Assembly (NCBI GenBank): GCA_043720395.1
Contig: JAYSSR010000102.1
Coordinates: 62,001-126,000 of the forward strand
DNA length: 64,000 nucleotides
DNA from: JANOYY01 sp043720395
GTDB lineage: Bacteria > Actinomycetota > Acidimicrobiia > Acidimicrobiales > JANYDT01
Direction of reading: 5' to 3'
The notes under the pieces are model-generated. The model did not search any database, had not been told where the DNA came from, and saw nothing but the letters and a program-made list of their open reading frames with translations. Shown here piece by piece: positions 9,347 to 17,957 of the stretch. Every line of letters starts with the position of its first letter. The first letter of the stretch is position 1. A program made the position numbers and the translations under genes.

Positions 9347-9944
9347 GGACCACCCGCACGACGCGCACCAGCTGTCCCGCAACGTCCGAGCCGTTTTGCG
9401 TCAGATCGTCTCCGAGGCGAGTCACCGTCGAGCGCCGGTGGTCGTGATGGCCCAGCAGTGGCATCGTGACGTCTACAGCGGAATCGAGCTTCCCGTTGCG
9501 TACTACGCCGGCGAGATCCGCGACAGTGACCCCCGATTCCCTGAACTGTTCGGTTACGAGGTTCAGGTCGGCGAGCACCTCGGCCTGCCATCGAGCGACG
9601 TACCCGACGCGCTCGCCACCTTCGAGTCTGCGTTCTCCGGAGCGGTCAATCGCGTCGATGAGCAACTTTTCGACGACGAGGTCACGGGTGAAGGTGCTGA
9701 GTTGTACGCGACGCTCGCCGCTGTTGCGCATGGCGAATGGATGCGGATTCACCCGTTCGCGAACGGCAACGGCCGAACAGCGCGGCTATGGGCGCACTGG
9801 CTTGCGGCCCGGTACGATCTGCCTCCGCTTTTACGCGTGAAACCCCGACCCGATGATCACATGTACGCCGTGGCCGCTCGCGCCTCGATGACCGGCGACC
9901 ACGCCCCGATGCGCGCCTGGCTGCTCGAACAGTTCTTCGCGTAA
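9327..9944 (+). CDS. Fic-domain protein (probable AMPylating toxin)
   Basis: A 205-residue protein with the complete Fic active-site motif HPFANGNGRTAR at residues 142-153 (catalytic H142). Fic enzymes usually transfer AMP from ATP to target hydroxyls; toxins of this class often hit gyrase/topoisomerase IV, but the target here is unknown. The flap region ELPVAYYAGEIRDSD near residues 54-68 fits the family. The ATG at 9327 lies inside the end of the RHH antitoxin gene. It forms a two-gene module inserted between the two amidoligase clusters. No intramolecular inhibitory helix motif was recognised, consistent with dependence on the neighbouring protein (inference). Confidence 0.85.
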   Translation: MPVAWDRDHPHDAHQLSRNVRAVLRQIVSEASHRRAPVVVMAQQWHRDVYSGIELPVAYYAGEIRDSDPRFPELFGYEVQVGEHLGLPSSDVPDALATFESAFSGAVNRVDEQLFDDEVTGEGAELYATLAAVAHGEWMRIHPFANGNGRTARLWAHWLAARYDLPPLLRVKPRPDDHMYAVAARASMTGDHAPMRAWLLEQFFA

Positions 9945-10414
9945 GGCCCGCACCGGCTTCGGGCATGTTGTTCGGTGTCACTCACCAACGGGGCAGCAGC
10001 TCCTCGCCTCTTGACGACATGGGGTGATCTCCGCCCGTTGGTGCACCGCGTTTCATGTCGGTTTAGATCGAGCACCTCCGACAGAGTCCCACGGTCCCTG
10101 CGACATGCTGGTTCCGGGCTAGCGGGACAAGCCGAGACTCGACCCCTCCGGGTGAAAGTTGGCTTCACGACGGATTCGTCCTCCGGTGATGGTCGGGGCG
10201 CGACGTTCTCCGGTACGACGAGTGCGCCCACAGCGCCACATTGTCCGTACAACGCTGCGCTCTGCCGTCATCGTGGCGCTGTGCTGTCACTCGTCGGGTT
10301 GCACCCCGCTCGCCCTGTACCTTGGTGGAGCGAACGGCTCGAAGCGGACAATGCGAGCGGCTCGGCGTTAGCCTTCTGTGCGTGGGTGTTGGCGAAATTG
10401 GTGCTTGTGGGCGG
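9945..10414. other. 470-bp non-coding stretch between Fic and the P-loop kinase gene
   Basis: No convincing gene is seen. The only structure found is a 73-bp segment (10008-10080) that resembles 10867-10936 on the other side of the kinase gene (see the repeat entries). Weak coding-like fragments on the minus strand are shadows or decayed sequence. Confidence 0.5.
10008..10080. repeat. Degenerate direct repeat, copy 1 (flanks the kinase gene)
   Basis: It starts CTCTTGACGAC and ends GATCGAGCACCTCCG. The same landmarks, with GGGTGATCTC and TCGGTT between them in the same order, recur at 10867-10936. Identity by eye is roughly 65-75% with small gaps. Confidence 0.5.
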
Positions 10415-10873
10415 ATGGTGATCTTCACGGGTCTGCCGGCCAGCGGCAAAACCACCATGGCAAAGGAACTCGCTGACGAGATGGGCGCATCCCACCTGTG
10501 CCCAGACGAATGGATGAGGGTCGCTCGCATCGATCTCTGGGACGCTGCGACCCGAGCGAAGATCGAAGCCTTCCAGCTGACACTGGCCCTTGACCTACTT
10601 CGTGCTGGAACCAATGTGATCATCGACTGGGGCGTGTGGGCACGCGAAGAACGCGACGCCTTACGAGGAGCCGCTCGTTCCATCGGTGCCCCCGTCGAAC
10701 TCCGCTACACCACCGCCGCCACTGACGAACTCTGGAAGCGGATCGTTGAGCGAGATGCCGAGGGACGTTGGGGAGCACGCGCAATCGAGCGCCACGAATT
10801 CGACGGCTGGAACGACTTCTATCAACGGCCGACCGAGGACGAGTTTGCCAACTACGACGGCCAACCCTCTTGA
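10415..10873 (+). CDS. Small P-loop kinase (AAA_33 / zeta-toxin-like fold)
   Basis: A 152-residue protein with Walker A GLPASGKTT at residues 6-14, then CPDEWM and IIDWGVW segments and a basic LID-like region (RIVERDAEGRWGARA). The layout resembles AAA_33 kinases, the family that includes zeta toxins, chloramphenicol phosphotransferase-like and polynucleotide-kinase-like proteins. The phosphorylated substrate is unknown. The start is ATG at 10415, or GTG at 10418. The stop codon falls inside the beginning of the second degenerate repeat (10867), so the gene sits exactly between two related sequences. This suggests it arrived as a cassette or that its flanks were duplicated. Confidence 0.7.
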   Translation: MVIFTGLPASGKTTMAKELADEMGASHLCPDEWMRVARIDLWDAATRAKIEAFQLTLALDLLRAGTNVIIDWGVWAREERDALRGAARSIGAPVELRYTTAATDELWKRIVERDAEGRWGARAIERHEFDGWNDFYQRPTEDEFANYDGQPS

Positions 10874-10936
10874 CGACCCGGGTGATCTCGGTCAGCCGGT
10901 GCTCCTCGAATGTCTCGGTTCGATCGAGCACCTTCG
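10867..10936. repeat. Degenerate direct repeat, copy 2
   Basis: It begins at the kinase gene's last codons (CTCTTGACGAC) and runs to GATCGAGCACCTTCG, where it merges with the decayed ATP-grasp fragment (10922-10988). Confidence 0.5.
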
Positions 10937-10988
10937 CCCGCTCGGTGACCCAGCTTCGATTTCGGCGCACTCTTGACTCGACAGCATG
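10922..10988 (-). pseudogene. Decayed fragment of a circularly permuted ATP-grasp gene
   Basis: By eye the segment matches 8598-8665, inside the ATP-grasp/alpha-E gene, at about 58 of 67 positions with one deleted base. On the minus strand it reads LSSQECAEIEAG, then after the frameshift ERAKVLD, against LSSQEWAEIEAG and ERAEVLD in the intact gene. The single-base deletion and the lack of flanking coding sequence mark it as a remnant. It lies just beyond the 3' end of cluster B, suggesting an older duplication or rearrangement of the amidoligase locus. Confidence 0.75.
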
Positions 10989-11145
10989 CTGTCGATCGCA
11001 CTCCATCGTGCACCGGGGGATTGGGCGTCCGCATCGAGAGTCGCCCACTACGAAAAATGGGAACGCTCTCATCGCACCGAACTGCCGTCAGAGCCTACGT
11101 TGAAGGTCGAGTTCTTCGGGCAGACGCGAAGCACCTGCGGTCCGC

Positions 11146-14100
11146 TCAGGTGACGACGGTTCGGCGCAGGTCCAGGGTGCGGGGGTACTCGTGGGCGGTG
11201 CCGATTCGGGTCAGCGCGTCGAGACTGTCGATGTCGATCGTGCCTGCGCTGTGGCCGTGCGGCTCGAATCGGACGCGGCGACGCGCCTCTGCCTCGTTCG
11301 CGTTGACGGGGAACGTGTCGTAGTTGCGGCCGCCGGGATGGATCACGTGGTACGTGCATCCGCCGAGCGAACGCCCGCTCCACCGGTCGACCACGTCGAA
11401 GGTCAGTGGCGTGTGGACCTCGATCGTGGGATGCAGACCCGATGGTGGCTGCCATGCCTTGTAGCGGACGCCGCCGACCGCATCGCCCTGCATGTCGGTC
11501 GGGCGTAGCGGCACCGGCACACCATTGCAGGTCACGACATGGCGTCCTTCGGTCAACCCGCCCACGAGTACCTGGAGGCGTTCCACCGACGAGTCGACGT
11601 AGCGCGAGGTGCCGAGCGTCGAGACCTCTTCGCCGAGCACGTGCCACGGCTCGATGGCACCGCGCAGTTCGATTCGCACGTCGCCGACGGTCGTGGTGCC
11701 GAGGCGCGGAAAGCGGAATTCGAGGAATGGAGCGAGCCAATCGATGTCGAATGCGATGGCGTGCGCGCGGAGGTCGTTGACGACTTCGGTGATGTCCGCG
11801 GTGGCGTCGTGCGGGAGCAGGAAACGATCGTGGAGTGACGTTCCCCACCGCACGAGCGGGCCTGTGTAGGGCTCGGACCAGCAGCGCGCCACAATGGCCC
11901 GCACAAGCAGCGCCTGCACGAGGGCCATCTCCGGGTGCGGGGGCATCTCGAAGCCGCGAAGCTCCAGGAGGCCGAGCCGTCCGCGTTCGGAGTCGGGGCT
12001 GAACAGCTTGTCGATGCAGAACTCGGCTCGATGGGTGTTGCCGGTGATGTCGGTGAGGAGGTGACGCAGCAGGCGGTCGACGTGCCACGGCCGCACGGCG
12101 TCGGGGTCGCGTCCGATGCGCTCAAGTTCGGCGAACGCGATCTCGAGCTCGTAGAGGTTCTCGTGGCGTCCCTCGTCGACGCGCGGCGACTGGCTCGTGA
12201 GGCCGATGAATCGGCCGCTGAACAGATACGACAGTGACGGGTGGTGCTGCCAGAACGTCAGCAGACTCCGCAGCAGGTCCGGTCGACGCAGCAGCGGACT
12301 GTCCGGCGCGTTCGCCGCGCCGAGGGTGATGTGGTTGCCGCCGCCCGTTCCTGAGTGGGTCCCGTCGAGCTGGAACGTCTCGGTGCCGAGCCTGCTGAGA
12401 CGCGCCTCTTCGTGGACGGTTCGAGTGATGTCGACAAGCTCGTCCCACGATGCCGCGGGGTGGACGTTGACCTCGATCACGCCGGGGTCGGGAGCGACGA
12501 CGAGCGTCTGTATGCGCGGGTCTCGGGGGAGCGAGTAACCCTCCAGCACGACGGCGAGACCCGTCTCGCGGGCCGCGCCCTCGACGACCCCGAGCAGCTC
12601 GACGCCGTGTTCCAGCTCGGGGTACGGCGGCAGGAACACGTGCACATTGCCGTCGCGCACCTCGATGCACAACGCGGTCCGTGGGACGGCGTCGGCCGGT
12701 ACGACTCGTGCGGTCGGGTCGCTCTGGTCGTCCAGTGCAGCCTCATTTTCAACGGCGTTCAACTCGCCAGCCACATCGCCGAGCGGACGCCGTTCCGCGA
12801 ACGGGCTCACGTCCGGATCGGCGGGCGCGGGCGTCCATGTGAGGGAGTCGAGCGGGAGTCTGAGCCCGGCCGGCGAATCGCCGGGGAGAAGGTACAGAGC
12901 GCCACGCCGCAGGGTCCACGCCGACGTACCCCACCGCAGACCGGCCTCACCGGCCGCACCTACGGGATGCAGCGGGATCACGTACGCGGCCGGTTCGCCG
13001 CGATCGGCGTCGAGTTCCGCGACGATCGCCGCGCGACCGTCCGCAGAAACAGAAGCCGCAGACGACAACCCTTTCGAGGGCGGCGTCCCGAGCGGAAGCT
13101 GCGCCTCCGACAGCAGTCGCGCCAGCGGATCCTCGTACGCCGCCACACAATGCGACATCGCAACCCCGAGTCGATGAGCCACCGCCGACGCGAACCCCAA
13201 CGCCTCGCCGGGACCAGCCGTGCCGGGCCGTGACGGGTCGCCGAGTAGCGTCGGATCGGACCACAGCGGCTGACCATCCGTTCGCCACTGCACACCGATC
13301 TGCCAACGGGGGAGCGGCTCGCCGGGATACCACTTGCCCTGTCCGTGATGCACCACACCACCTGGAGCGAACCGTGCGGCGAGTCGAACCGTGAGTTCCT
13401 CTGCCAGTCGACGCTTGTCCGTCCCATCCGCCGCGACGGTCCACTGCGCCGACTCCATGTCGTCGATCGACACGAACGTCGGCTCGCCGCCCATCGTGAG
13501 TCGGACGTCGCCCTCGGCCAGCGCAACGTCCACGCGGTGGCCGAGCGCGTCGATGGCCGTCCACTGCTCACGTGAGTAGGGCAGCGTCACACGAGGGTCT
13601 TCCCGGACGCGGGTGACCACGTTGGTGAACCCGAACGTCGTCTCGCACGGGTCGACCATGCCGACGATCGCCGCCGCGCTCGACGGGTTCGGCGTGCAGG
13701 CGAGCGGGATGTGGCCCTCACCCGCGAACAGGCCCGAGGTCGGATCGAGCCCGATCCACCCGGCGCCCGGCAGGTATACCTCAGCCCAGGCGTGCAGGTC
13801 CGTGAAATCGGTCGTGGGCCCGCTCGGCCCATCGAGCGCCGGGGTGTCGGCGACCAACTGCACGAGGTAGCCGGAGGCGAATCGGGCCGCGAGGCCATGG
13901 CGACGGGCCGCCTGGACGAGCAGCCATGCACTGTCGCGACACGACCCGAGACGTTTCACGAGCGTTTCGTCGGGCGTCTGTACACCTTCCTCCATGCGGA
14001 TCGTGTAGGCGACCGCTTCATGGACGCGGCGGTTCAGCTCCACGAGGAAGTCGATGATCGCGACCCCGCCGTTGGGAACCGGCGGCAGCGACGCCATCCA

Positions 14101-14487
14101 GTCGCGCAGCATCACGTCGGCTTCCGACACCACGAGGTACGGGGCGAGATCGGCTCGAAGCTCAGCGTCGTAGGCGAAGGGGAAGCGGTTCGCGGACTCG
14201 TCGATGAAGAAGTCGAACGGGTTGATGACCGTCATGTCGGCGACGAGGTCGACGGTCACGGTGAGCTCGCGAGCCTTCTCCGGAAACACGAGTCGGGCGA
14301 GGTAGTTACCGAACGGGTCCTGCTGCCAGTTGATGAAGTGATCCGACGGCGTGACCGTGAGCGAATAGGAGAGGATCGGCGTGCGACAGTGCGGCGCGGG
14401 TCGGAGACGCACCACGTGCGGCGAGAGCGCGACGAAACGATCGAACCGGTACGACGTCCGGTGCTCGATGCCGACGTGGATGCTCAC
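11146..14487 (-). CDS. Transglutaminase-like / DUF2126 protein (amidoligase cluster B)
   Basis: A 1113-residue protein. Residues 1-300 are a transglutaminase-like domain with C183 (LGSCRDSAW), H232 (DLHAWAEVYLP) and D248 (GLDPTSG). The remaining 800 residues match DUF2126 (MGGEPTFVSIDD, HHGQGKWYPGEPLPRWQ, GTGGGNHITLGA). This long fused form always travels with ATP-grasp and alpha-E proteins and is predicted to process their peptide products. The GTG at 14487 overlaps the alpha-E stop in a GTGA arrangement, which fixes the start. It is the last gene of the ATP-grasp / alpha-E / DUF2126 operon and is distinct from the short transglutaminase of cluster A. Confidence 0.9.
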   Translation of the reverse strand: MSIHVGIEHRTSYRFDRFVALSPHVVRLRPAPHCRTPILSYSLTVTPSDHFINWQQDPFGNYLARLVFPEKARELTVTVDLVADMTVINPFDFFIDESANRFPFAYDAELRADLAPYLVVSEADVMLRDWMASLPPVPNGGVAIIDFLVELNRRVHEAVAYTIRMEEGVQTPDETLVKRLGSCRDSAWLLVQAARRHGLAARFASGYLVQLVADTPALDGPSGPTTDFTDLHAWAEVYLPGAGWIGLDPTSGLFAGEGHIPLACTPNPSSAAAIVGMVDPCETTFGFTNVVTRVREDPRVTLPYSREQWTAIDALGHRVDVALAEGDVRLTMGGEPTFVSIDDMESAQWTVAADGTDKRRLAEELTVRLAARFAPGGVVHHGQGKWYPGEPLPRWQIGVQWRTDGQPLWSDPTLLGDPSRPGTAGPGEALGFASAVAHRLGVAMSHCVAAYEDPLARLLSEAQLPLGTPPSKGLSSAASVSADGRAAIVAELDADRGEPAAYVIPLHPVGAAGEAGLRWGTSAWTLRRGALYLLPGDSPAGLRLPLDSLTWTPAPADPDVSPFAERRPLGDVAGELNAVENEAALDDQSDPTARVVPADAVPRTALCIEVRDGNVHVFLPPYPELEHGVELLGVVEGAARETGLAVVLEGYSLPRDPRIQTLVVAPDPGVIEVNVHPAASWDELVDITRTVHEEARLSRLGTETFQLDGTHSGTGGGNHITLGAANAPDSPLLRRPDLLRSLLTFWQHHPSLSYLFSGRFIGLTSQSPRVDEGRHENLYELEIAFAELERIGRDPDAVRPWHVDRLLRHLLTDITGNTHRAEFCIDKLFSPDSERGRLGLLELRGFEMPPHPEMALVQALLVRAIVARCWSEPYTGPLVRWGTSLHDRFLLPHDATADITEVVNDLRAHAIAFDIDWLAPFLEFRFPRLGTTTVGDVRIELRGAIEPWHVLGEEVSTLGTSRYVDSSVERLQVLVGGLTEGRHVVTCNGVPVPLRPTDMQGDAVGGVRYKAWQPPSGLHPTIEVHTPLTFDVVDRWSGRSLGGCTYHVIHPGGRNYDTFPVNANEAEARRRVRFEPHGHSAGTIDIDSLDALTRIGTAHEYPRTLDLRRTVVT

Positions 14488-15566
14488 GCGGTCGCGAGCT
14501 CGTCGGCGGTGATCGGCAGCGTCCGCGGGCTCGCGCTCACGCTCGGGGCCGGTGGGCGCACGAAGTACGTCGCCGTGATCGCGTCGTGGAGGCGTCCGAT
14601 GCCGATCTGGAGCTGATCCACGTATTCGTGGAGTCCGTCGGCGGCGAGTTCGCTGACCTGCGCGTCCACGAGCAATTCCTGCACCTGCGCGCACCCGGCC
14701 ATCGCGTGCTCGAAGCGGGGAAGCTCGATCAGCGACCGCGCGATCCGCGTGAGGCAATGCTCCACGGACCGAGGGAACTGTGGGTCGCGCAGGAGGAACT
14801 GGAGGGCGTCGGGGCCTGAGATGCCGGATCGCACCGTGCGCCGGAACATCTGGTTCGCGCTTACCGACTTGAGGACGGCGGCCCACGTGATGTCGCCGTA
14901 GGTGTCGCGTGCCGCGCTCGGCGCTTTGGCGAGCAGGACGCCGGCCTGCACGTCGAGCACGCGCGTCGTCATGTCGGCGCACTCGATCGCCCGGCCGATC
15001 TCGACGAAGGAGTACGCCGCGTCGTGGCTCATCGTGCTGGACATGAGGCCACGCAGCACCTGGCAGTCTCGGATGACGCGCTCCATCCAGAACAGCCGCG
15101 TTCGGCGATCGACCGCCTGTGTCCTTGATTCCACTATCCAGAGGAAGAGCCGATTCATCTCCTCCCAGGACGCATTCGGGAACACCGCCCGTGTGACGCG
15201 AAAGTTGGTGCGGGCCGCGGAGACCGACGACAGGATTGACGCCGGACTGTCGGCATCGGTGGCGAGGAACCGGATGATGGCATCCTCGGTGAGGTCGAGG
15301 TGCTGGCCCTGCGACTGTGCCTGCGACTGCGCCTGCCGCAGTTCCGGTCCGTTCTGGCCGTCGAGGCGCAGCGCGTCGCCGGACCTGCGCTCGAACGCTT
15401 CACGGCTGCCCGTGACGGCAAGGAGGGGTGACCAGCCGATACCTGCCGACAGCGGTAGGTCGAGGTACATCTCCGTGTGGATCTTGATGAGGCGCGCCGT
15501 AGCCTCCGCCCGCTCCAGGTAACGGCCGGACCAGTAGACGCTCTCGGCGACCCGTGACAGCAACAT
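14484..15566 (-). CDS. Alpha-E domain protein (amidoligase cluster B)
   Basis: About 360 residues, almost all helical, opening with MLLSRVAESVYWSGRYLERAE, the family's characteristic N-terminus. The ATG at 15566 has a good AAGGAACT ribosome site. An ATG at 15671 (ATGA overlap with the upstream stop) would add 35 non-conserved residues and is an alternative. The role is presumed accessory to the ATP-grasp ligase. A Gln/Ser-rich segment (SQAQSQAQSQG-like) near residue 90 is an odd low-complexity insert. Its end overlaps the DUF2126 start. Confidence 0.85.
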   Translation of the reverse strand: MLLSRVAESVYWSGRYLERAEATARLIKIHTEMYLDLPLSAGIGWSPLLAVTGSREAFERRSGDALRLDGQNGPELRQAQSQAQSQGQHLDLTEDAIIRFLATDADSPASILSSVSAARTNFRVTRAVFPNASWEEMNRLFLWIVESRTQAVDRRTRLFWMERVIRDCQVLRGLMSSTMSHDAAYSFVEIGRAIECADMTTRVLDVQAGVLLAKAPSAARDTYGDITWAAVLKSVSANQMFRRTVRSGISGPDALQFLLRDPQFPRSVEHCLTRIARSLIELPRFEHAMAGCAQVQELLVDAQVSELAADGLHEYVDQLQIGIGRLHDAITATYFVRPPAPSVSASPRTLPITADELATA

Positions 15567-15667
15567 GGTGAGTTCCTTCGGGGGTAAGGGTGTCTCGGAT
15601 TCAGAATCTGTTTCGATGCGCAACGCGACAACGCCGAGGTGTCGCGCCCGCAGTTCGAGGTCGTCCG

Positions 15668-17146
15668 TCATGGCGTTGTCACCAGCGAGCCGGGTCCGCC
15701 TACCGTCGGATCCACGATCCACGTGTCCTTGCTCCCGCCACCCTGCGACGAGTTCACGACGAGCGAGCCCTCCCGCAACGCAACGCGGGTCAGCCCGCCC
15801 TGGGTGACGTAGGAGCCGCGTCCCGAGAGGATGAATGGACGCAGATCGAGATGGCGTGCCGCGAGCGCGCCATCGATCAGCGTCGGCGCGGTTGACAGGT
15901 CGATGATCGGCTGCGCGATCCAGTTGCGCGGGTCGGCCTCCACCTGGCACCGTACGGTGTCGAACTCGTCCGCCGAGGCCTTCGATCCCACGAACACGCC
16001 GTAGCCGCCCGACTCGTTCGCCGGCTTCACCACGAAGTTCGCGAGGTCGCTGAGTACATGCTGACGCTGCACCGGATCGAGGCACATGAACGTCGGCACG
16101 TTCTCGATCATGGCGTCCTCACCGAGGTAGTACCGGATCAGCGACGGCACAAACGAGTACACGACCTTGTCGTCGGCAACGCCTGCGCCTGGTGCGTTGG
16201 CGATACCCACGTTGCCCGCGCGCCAGGCGCGCATGAGGCCGGCGACGCCGAGCGTGGAATCGGCCCGGAACACCTCGGGGTCGAGGAAGAGGTCGTCGAC
16301 GCGGCGGTAGATGACGTCGACACGCGCCGGGCCCTCGATCGTGTGGAGGTACACGACATCGTCGTCGTCGACCATCAGGTCGGCACCCTCGACAAGATGC
16401 ACGCCCATCTGCTGGGCGAGGTAGGCGTGCTCAAAATAGGCGGAGTTGAAGACGCCAGGCGTGAGCAGAGCGATCGTTGGGGTCTCGCCCGGACGAGGGG
16501 AGAGGGAGGCGAGCAGGTCGAACAAACGTGCCGGGTAGGCGTCGACCGGAAGGATGTCGAGGTGGCGGAACAGGTCGGCGAACACGCGCTTCGTGACGGC
16601 TCGATTTTCGAGCATGTACGACACGCCTGACGGGACGCGGAGGTTGTCCTCGAGCACGTACATCGTGCCGTCTGCGCCACGAACGAGGTCGCTGCCGCAG
16701 ATGTGCGCCCACGCGCCGAAGGTGGGGCGGACCCCAATGCACTGTTTCCGGAAATTGACGGAGTCGTGCAGCAGCTCGGCCGGGAACACGCCATCATGCA
16801 CGGCCCGCTGCGCGCTGTAGAGGTCGTCGATGAAGAGGTTCAGCGCGGTCAGACGCTGGGTGAGTCCCTTCTCGACGCGTGACCATTCGGCGGTCGAAAT
16901 GACGCGGGGGATCACGTCGAACGGCCAGGCACGGTCGATGTTGGCACCGTCGGAGTACACCGTGAAGCTGATCCCGCGGGCCTCGATCGCCAGCTCCGCC
17001 GTTCGCTGCCGCGACTGCAGATCCTCCATCGACAGGGAGCTCAGATAGTCCGCGACCCCGGCGCAATGGGGGCGCGGGCGTCCATCGACAACCATCTCGT
17101 CGTAGCAGGGACTGGTGTAGTTGTCCCACCGAAGCGGTGTCACCAC
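15668..17146 (-). CDS. Circularly permuted ATP-grasp type protein (amidoligase cluster B)
   Basis: About 492 residues. Signatures of the circularly permuted ATP-grasp family are DGRPRPHCAGVADYL near the start, PFDVIPRVISTAEW, TPGVFNSAYFEHAYLA, NVPTFMCLDP and VVKPANESGGYGVF (nucleotide-binding Lys/Gly region). Predicted role: ATP-dependent amide/peptide ligation. The start is uncertain. GTG at 17146 or 17143 gives the usual family length; GTG at 17185 and ATG at 17311 are in frame upstream, and a GGAGGGG sequence lies near 17235. The frame further upstream runs into the palindromic repeat at 17320-17392, which should not be coding. Confidence 0.85.
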   Translation of the reverse strand: MVTPLRWDNYTSPCYDEMVVDGRPRPHCAGVADYLSSLSMEDLQSRQRTAELAIEARGISFTVYSDGANIDRAWPFDVIPRVISTAEWSRVEKGLTQRLTALNLFIDDLYSAQRAVHDGVFPAELLHDSVNFRKQCIGVRPTFGAWAHICGSDLVRGADGTMYVLEDNLRVPSGVSYMLENRAVTKRVFADLFRHLDILPVDAYPARLFDLLASLSPRPGETPTIALLTPGVFNSAYFEHAYLAQQMGVHLVEGADLMVDDDDVVYLHTIEGPARVDVIYRRVDDLFLDPEVFRADSTLGVAGLMRAWRAGNVGIANAPGAGVADDKVVYSFVPSLIRYYLGEDAMIENVPTFMCLDPVQRQHVLSDLANFVVKPANESGGYGVFVGSKASADEFDTVRCQVEADPRNWIAQPIIDLSTAPTLIDGALAARHLDLRPFILSGRGSYVTQGGLTRVALREGSLVVNSSQGGGSKDTWIVDPTVGGPGSLVTTP

Positions 17147-17319
17147 GGCAGACAGGCCGGGGCCCGCGATCTGGTCGACAAACACATCTGACGGTCTAGG
17201 TCGTCGGCGGTACGCAGCAGTTTCCGTGATGTTTCCCCTCCGTGAACTCAGGCCAGCGGCCTTGGTCTGGAGAATTCTGCCTGCTGGCGAGGCCAAGTGC
17301 TCGTCACTCATGCTCAGGG

Positions 17320-17392
17320 CGCGGTACATCCGGCTCGCTCGCGGTGCGTTTGGTGCGCCCGAATGCACCGCTGGCGCACCGGATGTACCGCG
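17320..17392. repeat. Dispersed palindromic repeat (about 75 bp), copy 1
   Basis: The outer arms GCGGTACATCCGG (17321-17333) and CCGGATGTACCGC (17379-17391) are perfect complements. An inner pair GCGGTGC / GCACCGC forms a second hairpin. A related copy in the opposite orientation lies at 63035-63110. It sits between the ATP-grasp and Nudix genes. REP/MITE-like by form; no transposase is nearby. Confidence 0.8.
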
Positions 17393-17453
17393 AAGTAGTT
17401 CTGGACCGGCCATCCCGCCGCGTCAGGGCTGCGAGTCTTCGGACGCCGCTGCG

Positions 17454-17957
17454 TCAGCTCGGTGCGAGCACTCGTGCCGCCGCCCGTGCCTCCACCGATT
17501 CGAGGCCACCCGGGAGGCGACGGAGGAGCCGGTGGCTGTGGGGGTGCACATCGGCGGCGGAAGCACGGAATTCGGCCAGGCCGACCCAGCGCGCCGCGCC
17601 AATTTCCCATGCCGTGGACGCCGCCGAGACAGCAGCGGCTGCCACCACTCGGCCGACGACGAGATGGTCGGTGTGATAACGGCGAGTGTCGGTCACGGCG
17701 AGGGCCGCATCGACAAGAGCCACGCCGGTCTCCTCGCGTAGCTCGCGGACGGCAGCGTCGACCGCAGATTCGCCACGCTCCATGAACCCGCCGGGAAGGG
17801 TCCACTGACGCCGGTAGCTTGCCTTCACGAGCAGGAACGCTCCGTCCTCTCGAACCGCGAGGCACTGCGCCCCGCCGGTCCGCGGACCACCGAGACGCGA
17901 GTACGCGCACCGCAGCAGAATCGATGCGATATGCGGAACCTCGCGGGCAGGGATCAT
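17454..17957 (-). CDS. Nudix hydrolase
   Basis: A 167-residue protein with a Nudix box GGFMERGESA...RELREETGV at residues about 56-79, fitting GX5EX7REUXEEXGU. Such enzymes cleave nucleoside-diphosphate-linked compounds; the substrate cannot be predicted. The ATG at 17957 overlaps the stop of the upstream antiporter gene (ATGA), so the two are translationally coupled. The N-terminal 25 residues (IASILLRCAYSRLGGPRTGG) precede the first Nudix strand and may be a small extra element. Confidence 0.88.
   Translation of the reverse strand: MIPAREVPHIASILLRCAYSRLGGPRTGGAQCLAVREDGAFLLVKASYRRQWTLPGGFMERGESAVDAAVRELREETGVALVDAALAVTDTRRYHTDHLVVGRVVAAAAVSAASTAWEIGAARWVGLAEFRASAADVHPHSHRLLRRLPGGLESVEARAAARVLAPS

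Noticed and set aside
17314..17413. Coding use of the palindromic repeat as the ATP-grasp N-terminus
   Set aside because: The same repeat occurs at 63 kb outside any gene, so it is an element, not protein sequence.
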